The notes under the pieces were generated by a model. That model worked only from the letters and a program-made list of their open reading frames with translations. It had not been told where the DNA came from and did no database searches. From Streptomyces sp. 35G-GA-8 (GTDB lineage: Bacteria > Actinomycetota > Actinomycetes > Streptomycetales > Streptomycetaceae): DNA of 64,000 bases. Shown one piece after another: positions 16,730 to 23,830 of this stretch (positions within the stretch are counted from its first letter, which is position 1; each line of letters opens with the position of its first letter). The position numbers and the translations under genes were made by a program. Location of the stretch: contig NZ_JAMHJQ010000003.1 in assembly GCF_023534745.1 (NCBI RefSeq), forward strand, positions 559,021-623,020, in the 5' to 3' direction.

Positions 16730-17401
16730 ATGACGGCGCAGGCCCTGCCGGACGTACCGGTCTTCCCCCACGCGCACACCGTCCCCGCCGGAACGGTGCT
16801 GTGGCGGGTCCATGGATCCACCCGCGCGGTGACGGACTTCAACCCCCGTCCCGCCGATCCCTACTTCGGCGGCTCACGCTTCGACGGCGTCACCGAGAGC
16901 CCATACCCGTTCCTGTACGCCGCGCCCGACCCCGCGACGGCGCTCGCCGAAGTGCTGCTGCGCGACCGGGACTTCGACATGAGGCTGGGGGTACGGGTGA
17001 TCCTCGGCCATGAGGTCGCGGAGCGGACCCTGTCCGCGCTGGAGGTCACCGAGGATCTGAGGGTGGTGTCGCTGTGCTCGGCGGTGGAGCTGGCCGCGGT
17101 GTGCCAGGACGGCTGGCTCGTCGAGGCCGACGGCCCGCAGTACGCCTTCACCCGACGCTGGGCCAGGTACCTGCGCGACAGCGCCCCCTGGGCCCAGGGC
17201 CTGCGCTGGCAGGCACGCCGCAACCGGCCCCTGGAGTCCCTGATGTTCTTCGGCGACCGCCGTGCCCCCGACGCGCTGAAACCCTCGGCGGCAACGCCGC
17301 TCCCGCTGGGAACGCCCGAGGGGATCGAGCACGTCAACGAACTGCTGGCGCCGCTGCGGGCGGTGATCTTCCCGCCGGCCCCGCTTCCTGATCCGGCCTG
17401 A
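16730..17401 (+). CDS. RES-domain toxin (NAD-degrading type)
   Basis: A 223-aa RES-domain protein. Characteristic pieces are LWRVHGS near residue 24, NPRPADPYFGGSRFD, PYPFLYAAPDPATALAEV with the conserved Glu, and a late LMFFGD segment. RES toxins studied in other bacteria degrade NAD+ and belong to the ADP-ribosyltransferase-like fold. The ATG at 16730 follows the antitoxin stop by one base, so the pair is translationally coupled. The protein is somewhat longer than the compact RES toxins; the extra C-terminal part (about 180-223) is Pro-rich. It ends 18 bp from the convergent CoA-transferase gene. Confidence 0.85.
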   Translation: MTAQALPDVPVFPHAHTVPAGTVLWRVHGSTRAVTDFNPRPADPYFGGSRFDGVTESPYPFLYAAPDPATALAEVLLRDRDFDMRLGVRVILGHEVAERTLSALEVTEDLRVVSLCSAVELAAVCQDGWLVEADGPQYAFTRRWARYLRDSAPWAQGLRWQARRNRPLESLMFFGDRRAPDALKPSAATPLPLGTPEGIEHVNELLAPLRAVIFPPAPLPDPA

Positions 17402-17419
17402 TCCGGACGAGGACCCGCC

Positions 17420-18589
17420 CTAGACTCCCCGCGAGCCGCTGTGCCGCGCCGCCGTCGAGTTCAGTTCGGCCAGGATGCGCTCGCGGTGTTCGTCCAGGGC
17501 CGGTACGCGACCCATCCTGGGCTCCCGGCCCGCGACGGTGACCGGCGGCAGGAGCGCGTCGAGCGGCCCCACCGGGGAGTCCACGGTGCGCCAGCGGTTC
17601 CGGGCGGCGAGCTGCGGGTGCTCCGCGAACTCCGCCACGTCCCGCAGCCGGGCATGGGCGATCCGGGCCGATTCGAGGCGCCGCTCGACCTCGCTCGCGT
17701 TCAGGGTGGCGAAACGTTCCTCGATCCGGGTCCGCAGCGCGTCACGGTTCGCCACCCGCAGGGAGTTCCTGGCGAACCGCGGGTCGGTGGCGAGACGGGG
17801 CGCGTCCAGGACCCGCGCGCAGAAGTCCTCCCACTCGCGCTCGTTCTGGATGCCGAGGAAGACCCGTACCCCGTCGGCGGTGGCGTACGGACCGTAGGGG
17901 GCGATGGCCGCGTGCTCGGCGCCCGAACGTCGCGGCTGGGCGCCGCCGTAGCGGGTGAAGTAGCCCGGATACCCCATCCACTCCCCGAGCGCTTCCAGCA
18001 TCGACACCTCGAAGGCCCCGCCCCGGCCGGTGCGTTCGCGTTCGTAGAGCGCCGTGAGGATGCCGCTGTACGCGTACATCGCGGCGGCGATGTCGGCGAC
18101 CGGGATACCGATCTTCGCGGGTGTCTCCGCCGTACCCGTCAGTGACATCGCCCCGGACTCGCACTGCACCAGCAGGTCGTACGCCTTGTGGTCCGTGTAG
18201 GGGCCGCCGGTTCCGTAGCCGGAGATGGCGCACACGACGAGCCGGGGGTGGGCGCCGATGAGGGTCGCGGCGTCCAGGCCCAGCCGGTCGGCCGCACCCG
18301 GGGCGAGGTTCTGTACGAACACATCGGCCCGGTCGACGAGCCGCCGGAGCACGTCGGCGTCCTCGGGCCGCTTCAGATCGAGAGCGATGGATTCCTTGCT
18401 CCGGTTGAGCCAGACGAAGTGGCTGGACATGCCCCGGACCGTCTCGTCGTAGTCACGCGCGAAGTCGCCGGTCCCCGGGCGCTCCACCTTGATGACGCGG
18501 GCGCCCAGGTCGGCGAGCTGGCGGGTGGCGAACGGGGCCGCGACCGCCTGCTCGACAGAGATCACGGTGATGCCGTCCAGTGGGAGCAC
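17420..18589 (-). CDS. CaiB/BaiF-family (class III) CoA transferase
   Basis: A 389-aa family III CoA transferase, which moves CoA between carboxylic acids through an enzyme-bound anhydride. The N-terminus LPLDGITVISVEQAVAAPFA and VIKVERPGTGDFARDYD are family signatures. The catalytic Asp is expected in DHKAYDLLVQCESGAMS. The length is normal. The start is the GTG at 18589 after AAAGGACC; the same-strand neighbourhood is empty, so it is probably monocistronic, sharing a 170-bp divergent region with the NhaA gene. The acid substrate cannot be told from sequence. Confidence 0.93.
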   Translation of the reverse strand: MLPLDGITVISVEQAVAAPFATRQLADLGARVIKVERPGTGDFARDYDETVRGMSSHFVWLNRSKESIALDLKRPEDADVLRRLVDRADVFVQNLAPGAADRLGLDAATLIGAHPRLVVCAISGYGTGGPYTDHKAYDLLVQCESGAMSLTGTAETPAKIGIPVADIAAAMYAYSGILTALYERERTGRGGAFEVSMLEALGEWMGYPGYFTRYGGAQPRRSGAEHAAIAPYGPYATADGVRVFLGIQNEREWEDFCARVLDAPRLATDPRFARNSLRVANRDALRTRIEERFATLNASEVERRLESARIAHARLRDVAEFAEHPQLAARNRWRTVDSPVGPLDALLPPVTVAGREPRMGRVPALDEHRERILAELNSTAARHSGSRGV

Positions 18590-18789
18590 GGGAGGTCCTT
18601 TCGAACGGGGCCGGACGGGTTCCGCCCGCCCGCGCCCGCCCCGGAGGCGGGGGAGGCCCTACGATCGTCCTCCTCGCGACCGTATCCCGCCCTGAACACG
18701 GCCGACCTTCCGGAGCGCGACGCACCGGGCGTTCCACGGCGCGGCTGAGTCACTGAGCCATGGCGCCCGCGCCGCAGGAGAATGGCGAG

Positions 18790-20679
18790 GTGACCGCGGA
18801 CCCGGCGACCCCGAACCTCTCCGGCCAGACCGAGCGCGACGACATGCGCACGCCGTTGCGCGACTTCCTGCGTACGGAGACGGGCAGCGCGGCCGTCCTG
18901 CTCGCCGCGGCTCTCGCGGCGCTCGTCTGGGCCAACGCGGGTCCGGGAACGTACGAGGAGTTCTGGCGGACGGCGCTCTCGGTCCGGATCGGCTCCGCCG
19001 GGATCTCGCTGGAGCTGCGCGAATGGGTGAACAGCGGACTCATGACGCTGTTCTTCTTCGTCGTCGGTCTGGAGGCCCGCCGCGAGTTCGACATGGGGGA
19101 ACTGCGCGAACGGAAACGGGTCGCGCTCCCGATGATCGCCGGCGTCAGCGGAATGCTGGTGCCGGTCGCCATCTTCCTCGTCTTCAATGCCGGACACACC
19201 TCGGTGCACGGCTGGGGCGTCGCCATGTCCACGGACACCGCGTTCGCGCTGGGCGTGCTCGCCGTCTTCGGCACCCGGCTGCCGCGCGGGCTGCGTGTCT
19301 TCATCCTGACCGTCGCCGTCGTGGACGACTTCGTGGCGCTCGGTGTGATCGCGATCGCCTACAGCGGGCGGGTCCGTACGGTCGCGCTGGTCGTGGCCGT
19401 GCTCATCTTCGGGCTCGTCCTGCTGCTGCGCGCCTGGGGCGTGCGCCGGGGTGTGGTGTACGGGGTGCTGGCGGTGGCCATCTGGGTGGCGATGCTGGAG
19501 TCGGGGGTGGACCCGGTCGTCACCGGTCTGGCGATGGGGCTGGTGACCTTCGCGTACCCGGCCTCGCGCAGCGATCTGGAACGGGCGAGCGGACTGTTCC
19601 GGCTCTTCCGCGAGCAGCCGACACCGGAGCTGGAACGAACGGCGCGGCTCGGGATCGCCTCGGCGATCTCACCGAACGAACGGCTCCAGCGGATGTACCA
19701 CCCCTGGACGAGCTATGTGGTCGTGCCCGTCTTCGCGCTCGCCAACGCCGGTATCACCCTCAGCGGCGGCCAGCTGGCACGGGCCTTCGAGTCGCCGATC
19801 ACCCTCGGCATCCTGTGCGGCTATGTGCTGGGCAAGCCCATCGGCATCCTCGGCGCCTCGCTGCTGACGACCCGGCTGAGCCACGGCCGGCTGCGCCCGT
19901 CGGTCGGCTGGGGCGCCACGGCGGCCGGTGGCACCATCGCCGGTATCGGCTTCACGGTCTCGCTGCTGATCGCCACCCTCGCCTTCGACAGCGAACAGCT
20001 GGAGCAGGCCAAGATCGGCATTCTCGCCGCGGCCGTCTGCTCGTTCGCCACCACCTGGCTCGTCACGCGCGTCATCGGAGCACTGCCCCGGCGGCGGCGG
20101 ATCCGGGCCCTGCTGGGCAGCGCCGAGCAGATCGTCGATCTCGTCGAACCGGTGGACCCGGACCGCGACCATGTGCGGGGACCCCGGGAGGCGCCGGTGA
20201 CCGTGGTCGAGTACGGCGATTTCGAATGCCCGTACTGCGGGCTGGCCGAGCCCGTGATCCGCGAACTGCTCGCCGATTTCGGGGACGTCCGGTACGTCTG
20301 GCGCCATCTGCCGCTCAACGACGTCCACCCGAACGCCCAGCTCGCGGGGGAAGCCTCCGAGGCCGCGGCGGAACAGGGCGCCTTCTGGGAGATGCACGAC
20401 CTCCTGCTCGGGCACCAGGGCGCGCTGCGGCCCGCCGATCTCCTCGGGTACGCCGAGGAGATCGGGCTGGACACGGACCGGTTCCACCGCCATCTGCGGT
20501 CGCACAAGGGCGCCGCGCGGGTCGCCGAGGACGTCGAGAGCGCGGATACGTACGGTGTGTCGGGCACCCCCACGTTCTTCGTCAACGGACGGCGCCACCA
20601 CGGCGCGTACGACATCGACGCCCTCACCGCGGCCGTACGCGCCGCGAAGGCACGCACCGTGCTGGGCGATCTCCCCTGA
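18790..20679 (+). CDS. nhaA: NhaA Na+/H+ antiporter fused to a DsbA-like thioredoxin domain
   Basis: About 629 aa. Residues 1-410 are a complete NhaA antiporter with about 12 membrane segments and the ion-binding aspartate pair in [11 protein letters not shown], plus [14 protein letters not shown] and [19 protein letters not shown]. After a basic linker, residues about 440-629 form a DsbA-type thioredoxin fold with CPYC in [10 protein letters not shown] and a cis-Pro loop in [13 protein letters not shown]. Such NhaA-thioredoxin fusions occur in actinobacteria; the redox domain might sense or tune the antiporter. I prefer the GTG at 18790, which has AGGAG nine bases upstream; the ATG at 18760 (ten residues more) lacks a ribosome site. 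Confidence 0.93.
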   Translation: MTADPATPNLSGQTERDDMRTPLRDFLRTETGSAAVLLAAALAALVWANAGPGTYEEFWRTALSVRIGSAGISLELREWVNSGLMTLFFFVVGLEARREFDMGELRERKRVALPMIAGVSGMLVPVAIFLVFNAGHTSVHGWGVAMSTDTAFALGVLAVFGTRLPRGLRVFILTVAVVDDFVALGVIAIAYSGRVRTVALVVAVLIFGLVLLLRAWGVRRGVVYGVLAVAIWVAMLESGVDPVVTGLAMGLVTFAYPASRSDLERASGLFRLFREQPTPELERTARLGIASAISPNERLQRMYHPWTSYVVVPVFALANAGITLSGGQLARAFESPITLGILCGYVLGKPIGILGASLLTTRLSHGRLRPSVGWGATAAGGTIAGIGFTVSLLIATLAFDSEQLEQAKIGILAAAVCSFATTWLVTRVIGALPRRRRIRALLGSAEQIVDLVEPVDPDRDHVRGPREAPVTVVEYGDFECPYCGLAEPVIRELLADFGDVRYVWRHLPLNDVHPNAQLAGEASEAAAEQGAFWEMHDLLLGHQGALRPADLLGYAEEIGLDTDRFHRHLRSHKGAARVAEDVESADTYGVSGTPTFFVNGRRHHGAYDIDALTAAVRAAKARTVLGDLP

Positions 20680-20725
20680 CCCCCTCGCCCGCCGGGTCGC
20701 CACGGACACGCCCCCGGGCGTGCCG

Positions 20726-21010
20726 TCAGAGCCCCGCCCGGCCGGTCAGGACGAGGTCCACGTCATCGGCCTCCGCCAGACGTCTGATCATCAGCAGCGC
20801 GGCCAGCTCCGTCGGGTCGCCCGCCATGCCGGGCCCGCAGTGCAGCTCCAGCCGGCTCACACCCCGGTGGGCGCGCAGCAACTGCCGTACGGTGTCCACC
20901 ACTTCGTACGAGGTCTCGTCGTCCATCTCGCCGTCGAGCCTGATCTCGACCGTGTCGGACCGGGGAGTGGTGACGACGATGGTCAGCGGATCAGGCGGAG
21001 AAGAGGTCAT
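20726..21010 (-). CDS. STAS-domain anti-sigma factor antagonist-like protein
   Basis: A 94-aa single STAS-type domain. It reads TIVVTTPRSDTVEIRLDGEM early and RLAEADDVDLVLTGRAG at the end, with the beta-alpha pattern of anti-sigma factor antagonists. The usual phosphorylated Ser/Thr position is not obvious: the loop reads LHCGPGMAGDPTELAALL, so phospho-regulation is doubtful. It lies back to back with an RsbW-like ATPase gene 310 bp away, a natural partner for partner-switching control of a sigma factor. The ATG at 21010 has GGAG nearby. Confidence 0.75.
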   Translation of the reverse strand: MTSSPPDPLTIVVTTPRSDTVEIRLDGEMDDETSYEVVDTVRQLLRAHRGVSRLELHCGPGMAGDPTELAALLMIRRLAEADDVDLVLTGRAGL

Positions 21011-21320
21011 AGGGGCATACCGGACGTCCTGACGAGGTGATGCTCGGCATCGCGGCCCAGCACCGTGGTCGTAGGCAACGGTCCTCCTCCGGAGCGCGCG
21101 GCGCAATCCCCTCCAGGGAGGATCCATCCGTGAGCGAACCAGGTCTGACCTGGCCTTTGTGCACGGTACGCGGCGCCGCCGACGGCCGCGTCCGCCCGGC
21201 GTCCCGGACGTACGTGACGCCCTTCACGAAACCGACGGGCATACCGAGGGCGTGTATGGGCATAAGGGGATCCGGGAAGAGGGCCCCCGAACGTCCTCAT
21301 CGGTGGGCGGGGCAGGAGCT
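21011..21320. promoter_or_regulatory. divergent region between STAS and HATPase genes
   Basis: A 310-bp gap with no convincing reading frame on either strand. It should contain the promoters of both regulators. I see no clear palindrome or repeat. Confidence 0.3.
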
Positions 21321-21788
21321 ATGAACGAACGGTCCATTATCGGTACCGCCCTCGCGGCCCTCTCGGATTCCGTGCGGCCCCTGCGCAAGGCCGCCGAATT
21401 CAGCGGGGCCCCCGGCTGCGCGGCCGAGGCCAGGCAGCTCGCCGGCCGGTTCCTCCAGCAGTTGGAGGCGGAGTGGTTCGCGGTGCTCGGCGACCGCACG
21501 GCCGGTGATCTGCTGCTGGTCGTCACCGAACTGGTCACCAACGCCGAGCGGCACAGCCATGGCCCGTATCTGCTGGAGCTGGAGGGCACGGACCGGCAGG
21601 TGCTCGTGACGGTGTACGACAGTAGTTCGACCCTTCCGCACCGCTACGACCGGGACCCCGGCCGGCCGGGCGGTCACGGTCTGGAGATCGTCCACGCGCT
21701 GGCCGACCGCCTGGGCGCCGAGCGGGTCCCCGTCGGCAAACGCGTCCAGGCCGTCTTCGACCTGGAACGCCGCCGGGTCTCGTCCTGA
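21321..21788 (+). CDS. RsbW-like ATP-binding regulatory protein (HATPase)
   Basis: A 155-aa protein with a single GHKL ATPase domain: N-box VVTELVTNAERHSHG, then VYDSSSTLPHRYD in place of a normal G1 box, and PGGHGLEIVHALADRLGAE as G2. This is the compact anti-sigma-factor/serine kinase type abundant in Streptomyces. The start at 21321 has GGCAGGAG four bases upstream, which is clear. It probably works with the adjacent STAS protein or a sigma factor elsewhere. Confidence 0.85.
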   Translation: MNERSIIGTALAALSDSVRPLRKAAEFSGAPGCAAEARQLAGRFLQQLEAEWFAVLGDRTAGDLLLVVTELVTNAERHSHGPYLLELEGTDRQVLVTVYDSSSTLPHRYDRDPGRPGGHGLEIVHALADRLGAERVPVGKRVQAVFDLERRRVSS

Positions 21789-21864
21789 CGCGGAGGCCCG
21801 GAGGGGTGTTACGGGGGTCTCGACCGGACCACCCCGCCGGACCCGCCCGGCCCGATCCCACCCG

Positions 21865-21913
21865 TTGACATCACTGGGGGCCCATCCTACGTTTCTGTTG
21901 GAAAGCGCTTGCT
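21865..21913 (+). promoter_or_regulatory. sigma-70-type promoter with LacI-type operator
   Basis: A TTGACA box at 21865-21870, a 17-bp spacer, then TACGTT at 21888-21893. Overlapping the expected start point is GGAAAGCGCTTGCT at 21900-21913 with a perfect AAGCGCTT core, the form of a LacI-family operator. Downstream to 21975 the word CGCTTGC/GTGCTTGCCAT repeats four times. It drives the PmoA-like and cupin genes, so carbohydrate-responsive repression is the simplest reading. Confidence 0.7.
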
Positions 21914-22025
21914 ATCGGCTGGTCGCCATCGGTGCTTGCCATATCGGTGCTTGCCATCCGCGCTTGCTGTCCGGAGCCCCCGGCCGGGCACCCTCGCACC
22001 CCGTCCCCACCACGGAGATCCCCGT

Positions 22026-23006
22026 ATGACCAGCTCAGGAACGCCGGACACCCTGGACGCGCCTGTCTCGGTGGCGGACATCGCCGCGCCGGGACTTCGG
22101 CTGGCCCACACCCACGGTGACCGCATCGATCTGCGCTTCGGCGAAGTCACCCTGATCCGGTATGTCTACCGGCCCGAGGCGGCATGGGAGGCCCCCAAGC
22201 CGTATATGCATCCGCTGCGGTCGCTGTCCGGCGGTGTGGTCACCGACTACCGCCCCCATGACCACCGCTGGCACAAGGGCCTCCAGCTCACCGCCTCCCA
22301 TCTGTCGGGACAGAACCTGTGGGGCGGCAACACGTATGTGCACGGCGAGGGTTACCGCCCGCTGCCGGAGCGCGTCGGCTCGATGAGCCACGAGGGCTTC
22401 GACGAGGTGACGGCCGACTCGGGGCGCGCCGTCATCGCCGAGCGGCTGGTGTGGCGCAACCACGACGGCGACGCGTGGGCCGACGAGTCCCGCCGTATCG
22501 AGGTCCATGACGTCGACACCGAGGCCGGCGCGTGGACGCTGACCTGGTCCTGCGCCCTCACCAACCGGCGGGACGAGCCACTGCGCCTCGGCAGTCCCAC
22601 CACCGCGGGGCGCGAGATGGCCGGCTACACCGGTCTCTTCTGGCGCGGACCACGTGCCTTCCGGGGCGGGCGGCTGATCGGACCCGAGCGGGAGGGGGAG
22701 GAACTGATGGGTACCCAGGCCCCATGGGTCGCCTACAGCGGTGAGTTCGACGGCATCGACGGACAGGCCACACTCGTCTTCGCGCACGCGCCGGAGAACG
22801 ATCACACCGGGGCGGGCGGACAGCACCCCGCGCACTGGTTCGTACGCAGCGATCCGTTCGCGGCGGTCGCCCCCTCCTGGGCCTTCTACGAGGAACTGGT
22901 CCTCCCGCCGGGCGACACACTGACCCGGCGCTGGCGGGTGATCGTGGCCGACGGCGGCTGGGAGCGCGAGGACATCGCCACGTACCTTGAGCGGCAGTCG
23001 TGGTGA
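22026..23006 (+). CDS. PmoA-family (DUF6807) protein
   Basis: A 326-aa protein of the PmoA/DUF6807 family, usually found beside oxidoreductases or glycoside hydrolases in sugar-use loci. Typical segments are RYVYRPEAAWEAPKPYMHPL, VTDYRPHDHRWHKGLQL with clustered His, NLWGGNTYVHG and GYTGLFWRGPRAF. The His-rich DHRWHKG loop suggests a metal or substrate site, but the biochemical activity of the family is not established. The ATG at 22026 has GGAGA seven bases upstream. It overlaps the following cupin gene by four bases (GTGA) and is under the LacI-type operator upstream. Confidence 0.85.
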   Translation: MTSSGTPDTLDAPVSVADIAAPGLRLAHTHGDRIDLRFGEVTLIRYVYRPEAAWEAPKPYMHPLRSLSGGVVTDYRPHDHRWHKGLQLTASHLSGQNLWGGNTYVHGEGYRPLPERVGSMSHEGFDEVTADSGRAVIAERLVWRNHDGDAWADESRRIEVHDVDTEAGAWTLTWSCALTNRRDEPLRLGSPTTAGREMAGYTGLFWRGPRAFRGGRLIGPEREGEELMGTQAPWVAYSGEFDGIDGQATLVFAHAPENDHTGAGGQHPAHWFVRSDPFAAVAPSWAFYEELVLPPGDTLTRRWRVIVADGGWEREDIATYLERQSW

Positions 23007-23761
23007 GCCGGGCGGCGGGGTTCGCCGGACTCCCGGGGGCGGTCGCGGTCTCGCATCTGAGCGTGTACGACTGGGAGTCCGCCGACGGGGCGAGCGGTGG
23101 CACCCCGCATCTGCATCTCACCTGCTCCGAGGCGTATGTGGTGACCGAGGGCCGGGGCTCCGTGCAGACGCTCAGTCCCACGGGTCTCGACACCACACCG
23201 CTGGCGCCGGGGGCGCTGGTGTGGTTCACGCCCGGCACCATCCACCGGCTCGTCAACGAGGACGGGCTGCGGATCGTCGTCCTGATGCAGAACAACGGTC
23301 TGCCCGAGGCCGGGGACGCCGTACTGACCCTGCCACCCCCCTATCTCACCGACCCGGACACCTACGCGCGGGCCGTACGCATCCCGGACGCGCCGGAGCC
23401 CGAGCAGGCCGCCGCCGCGCGCCGCCGGCGTGATCTGGCGATCGAGGGATTCATGGCGCTGCGCAGCGCGTGGGAGGCGGGCGACCAGCGTCCCCTGCTC
23501 GACTTCCAGCGGTCGGCCGCCGCGCTCGTGCGGCCCCGGGTGGCCGAGTGGCGGGCGCGCTGGGAGGCAGGCGCGGCCGAGGCGGCCCGGCAGACCGGGG
23601 CCCAGCTCGACCGGCTGGCCGCCGGTGACGCCGCGCATCTGGCCGAGGCGAGGCTGCACGCCCGAGTCCCGGCGTACCACGGCAGGTTCGGCATGTGCGG
23701 GCGGCTGAACACGTACGACATCGACGGCCCGGGCGGTGACGGCCGGGCGGGAGCCTCCTGA
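23003..23761 (+). CDS. cupin-domain protein
   Basis: A 252-aa protein. The first 115 residues form one cupin: motif 1 in GGTPHLHLTCSEAYVVTEGRG with HxH and Glu ligands, motif 2 in PGTIHRLVNEDG. The C-terminal half is helical with many Arg/Ala/Glu and no recognised domain; it ends with HGRFGMCGRLNTYD. The start overlaps the stop of the PmoA-like gene, so the two products are co-made and may act on the same sugar-derived compound. A GTG three bases earlier (23000) is possible. A strong hairpin follows the stop. Confidence 0.85.
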   Translation: MSRAAGFAGLPGAVAVSHLSVYDWESADGASGGTPHLHLTCSEAYVVTEGRGSVQTLSPTGLDTTPLAPGALVWFTPGTIHRLVNEDGLRIVVLMQNNGLPEAGDAVLTLPPPYLTDPDTYARAVRIPDAPEPEQAAAARRRRDLAIEGFMALRSAWEAGDQRPLLDFQRSAAALVRPRVAEWRARWEAGAAEAARQTGAQLDRLAAGDAAHLAEARLHARVPAYHGRFGMCGRLNTYDIDGPGGDGRAGAS

Positions 23762-23777
23762 CGGGAGCCGCGTGCGA

Positions 23778-23811
23778 GAACGCCCGGCAGGGATCTCCCG
23801 GCCGGGCGTTC
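23778..23811. terminator. hairpin terminator
   Basis: GAACGCCCGGC pairs with GCCGGGCGTTC around a 12-base loop, 17 bp after the cupin stop and 20 bp before the end of the convergent glycosidase gene. It probably serves both directions. Confidence 0.75.
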
Positions 23812-23830
23812 CGCGTGTGCTGTTCCTGGC

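Noticed and set aside
20707-20722. CACGCCC/GGGCGTG hairpin after nhaA as a terminator
   Set aside because: Only a two-base loop and seven-base stem; not distinguishable from random GC palindromes here.
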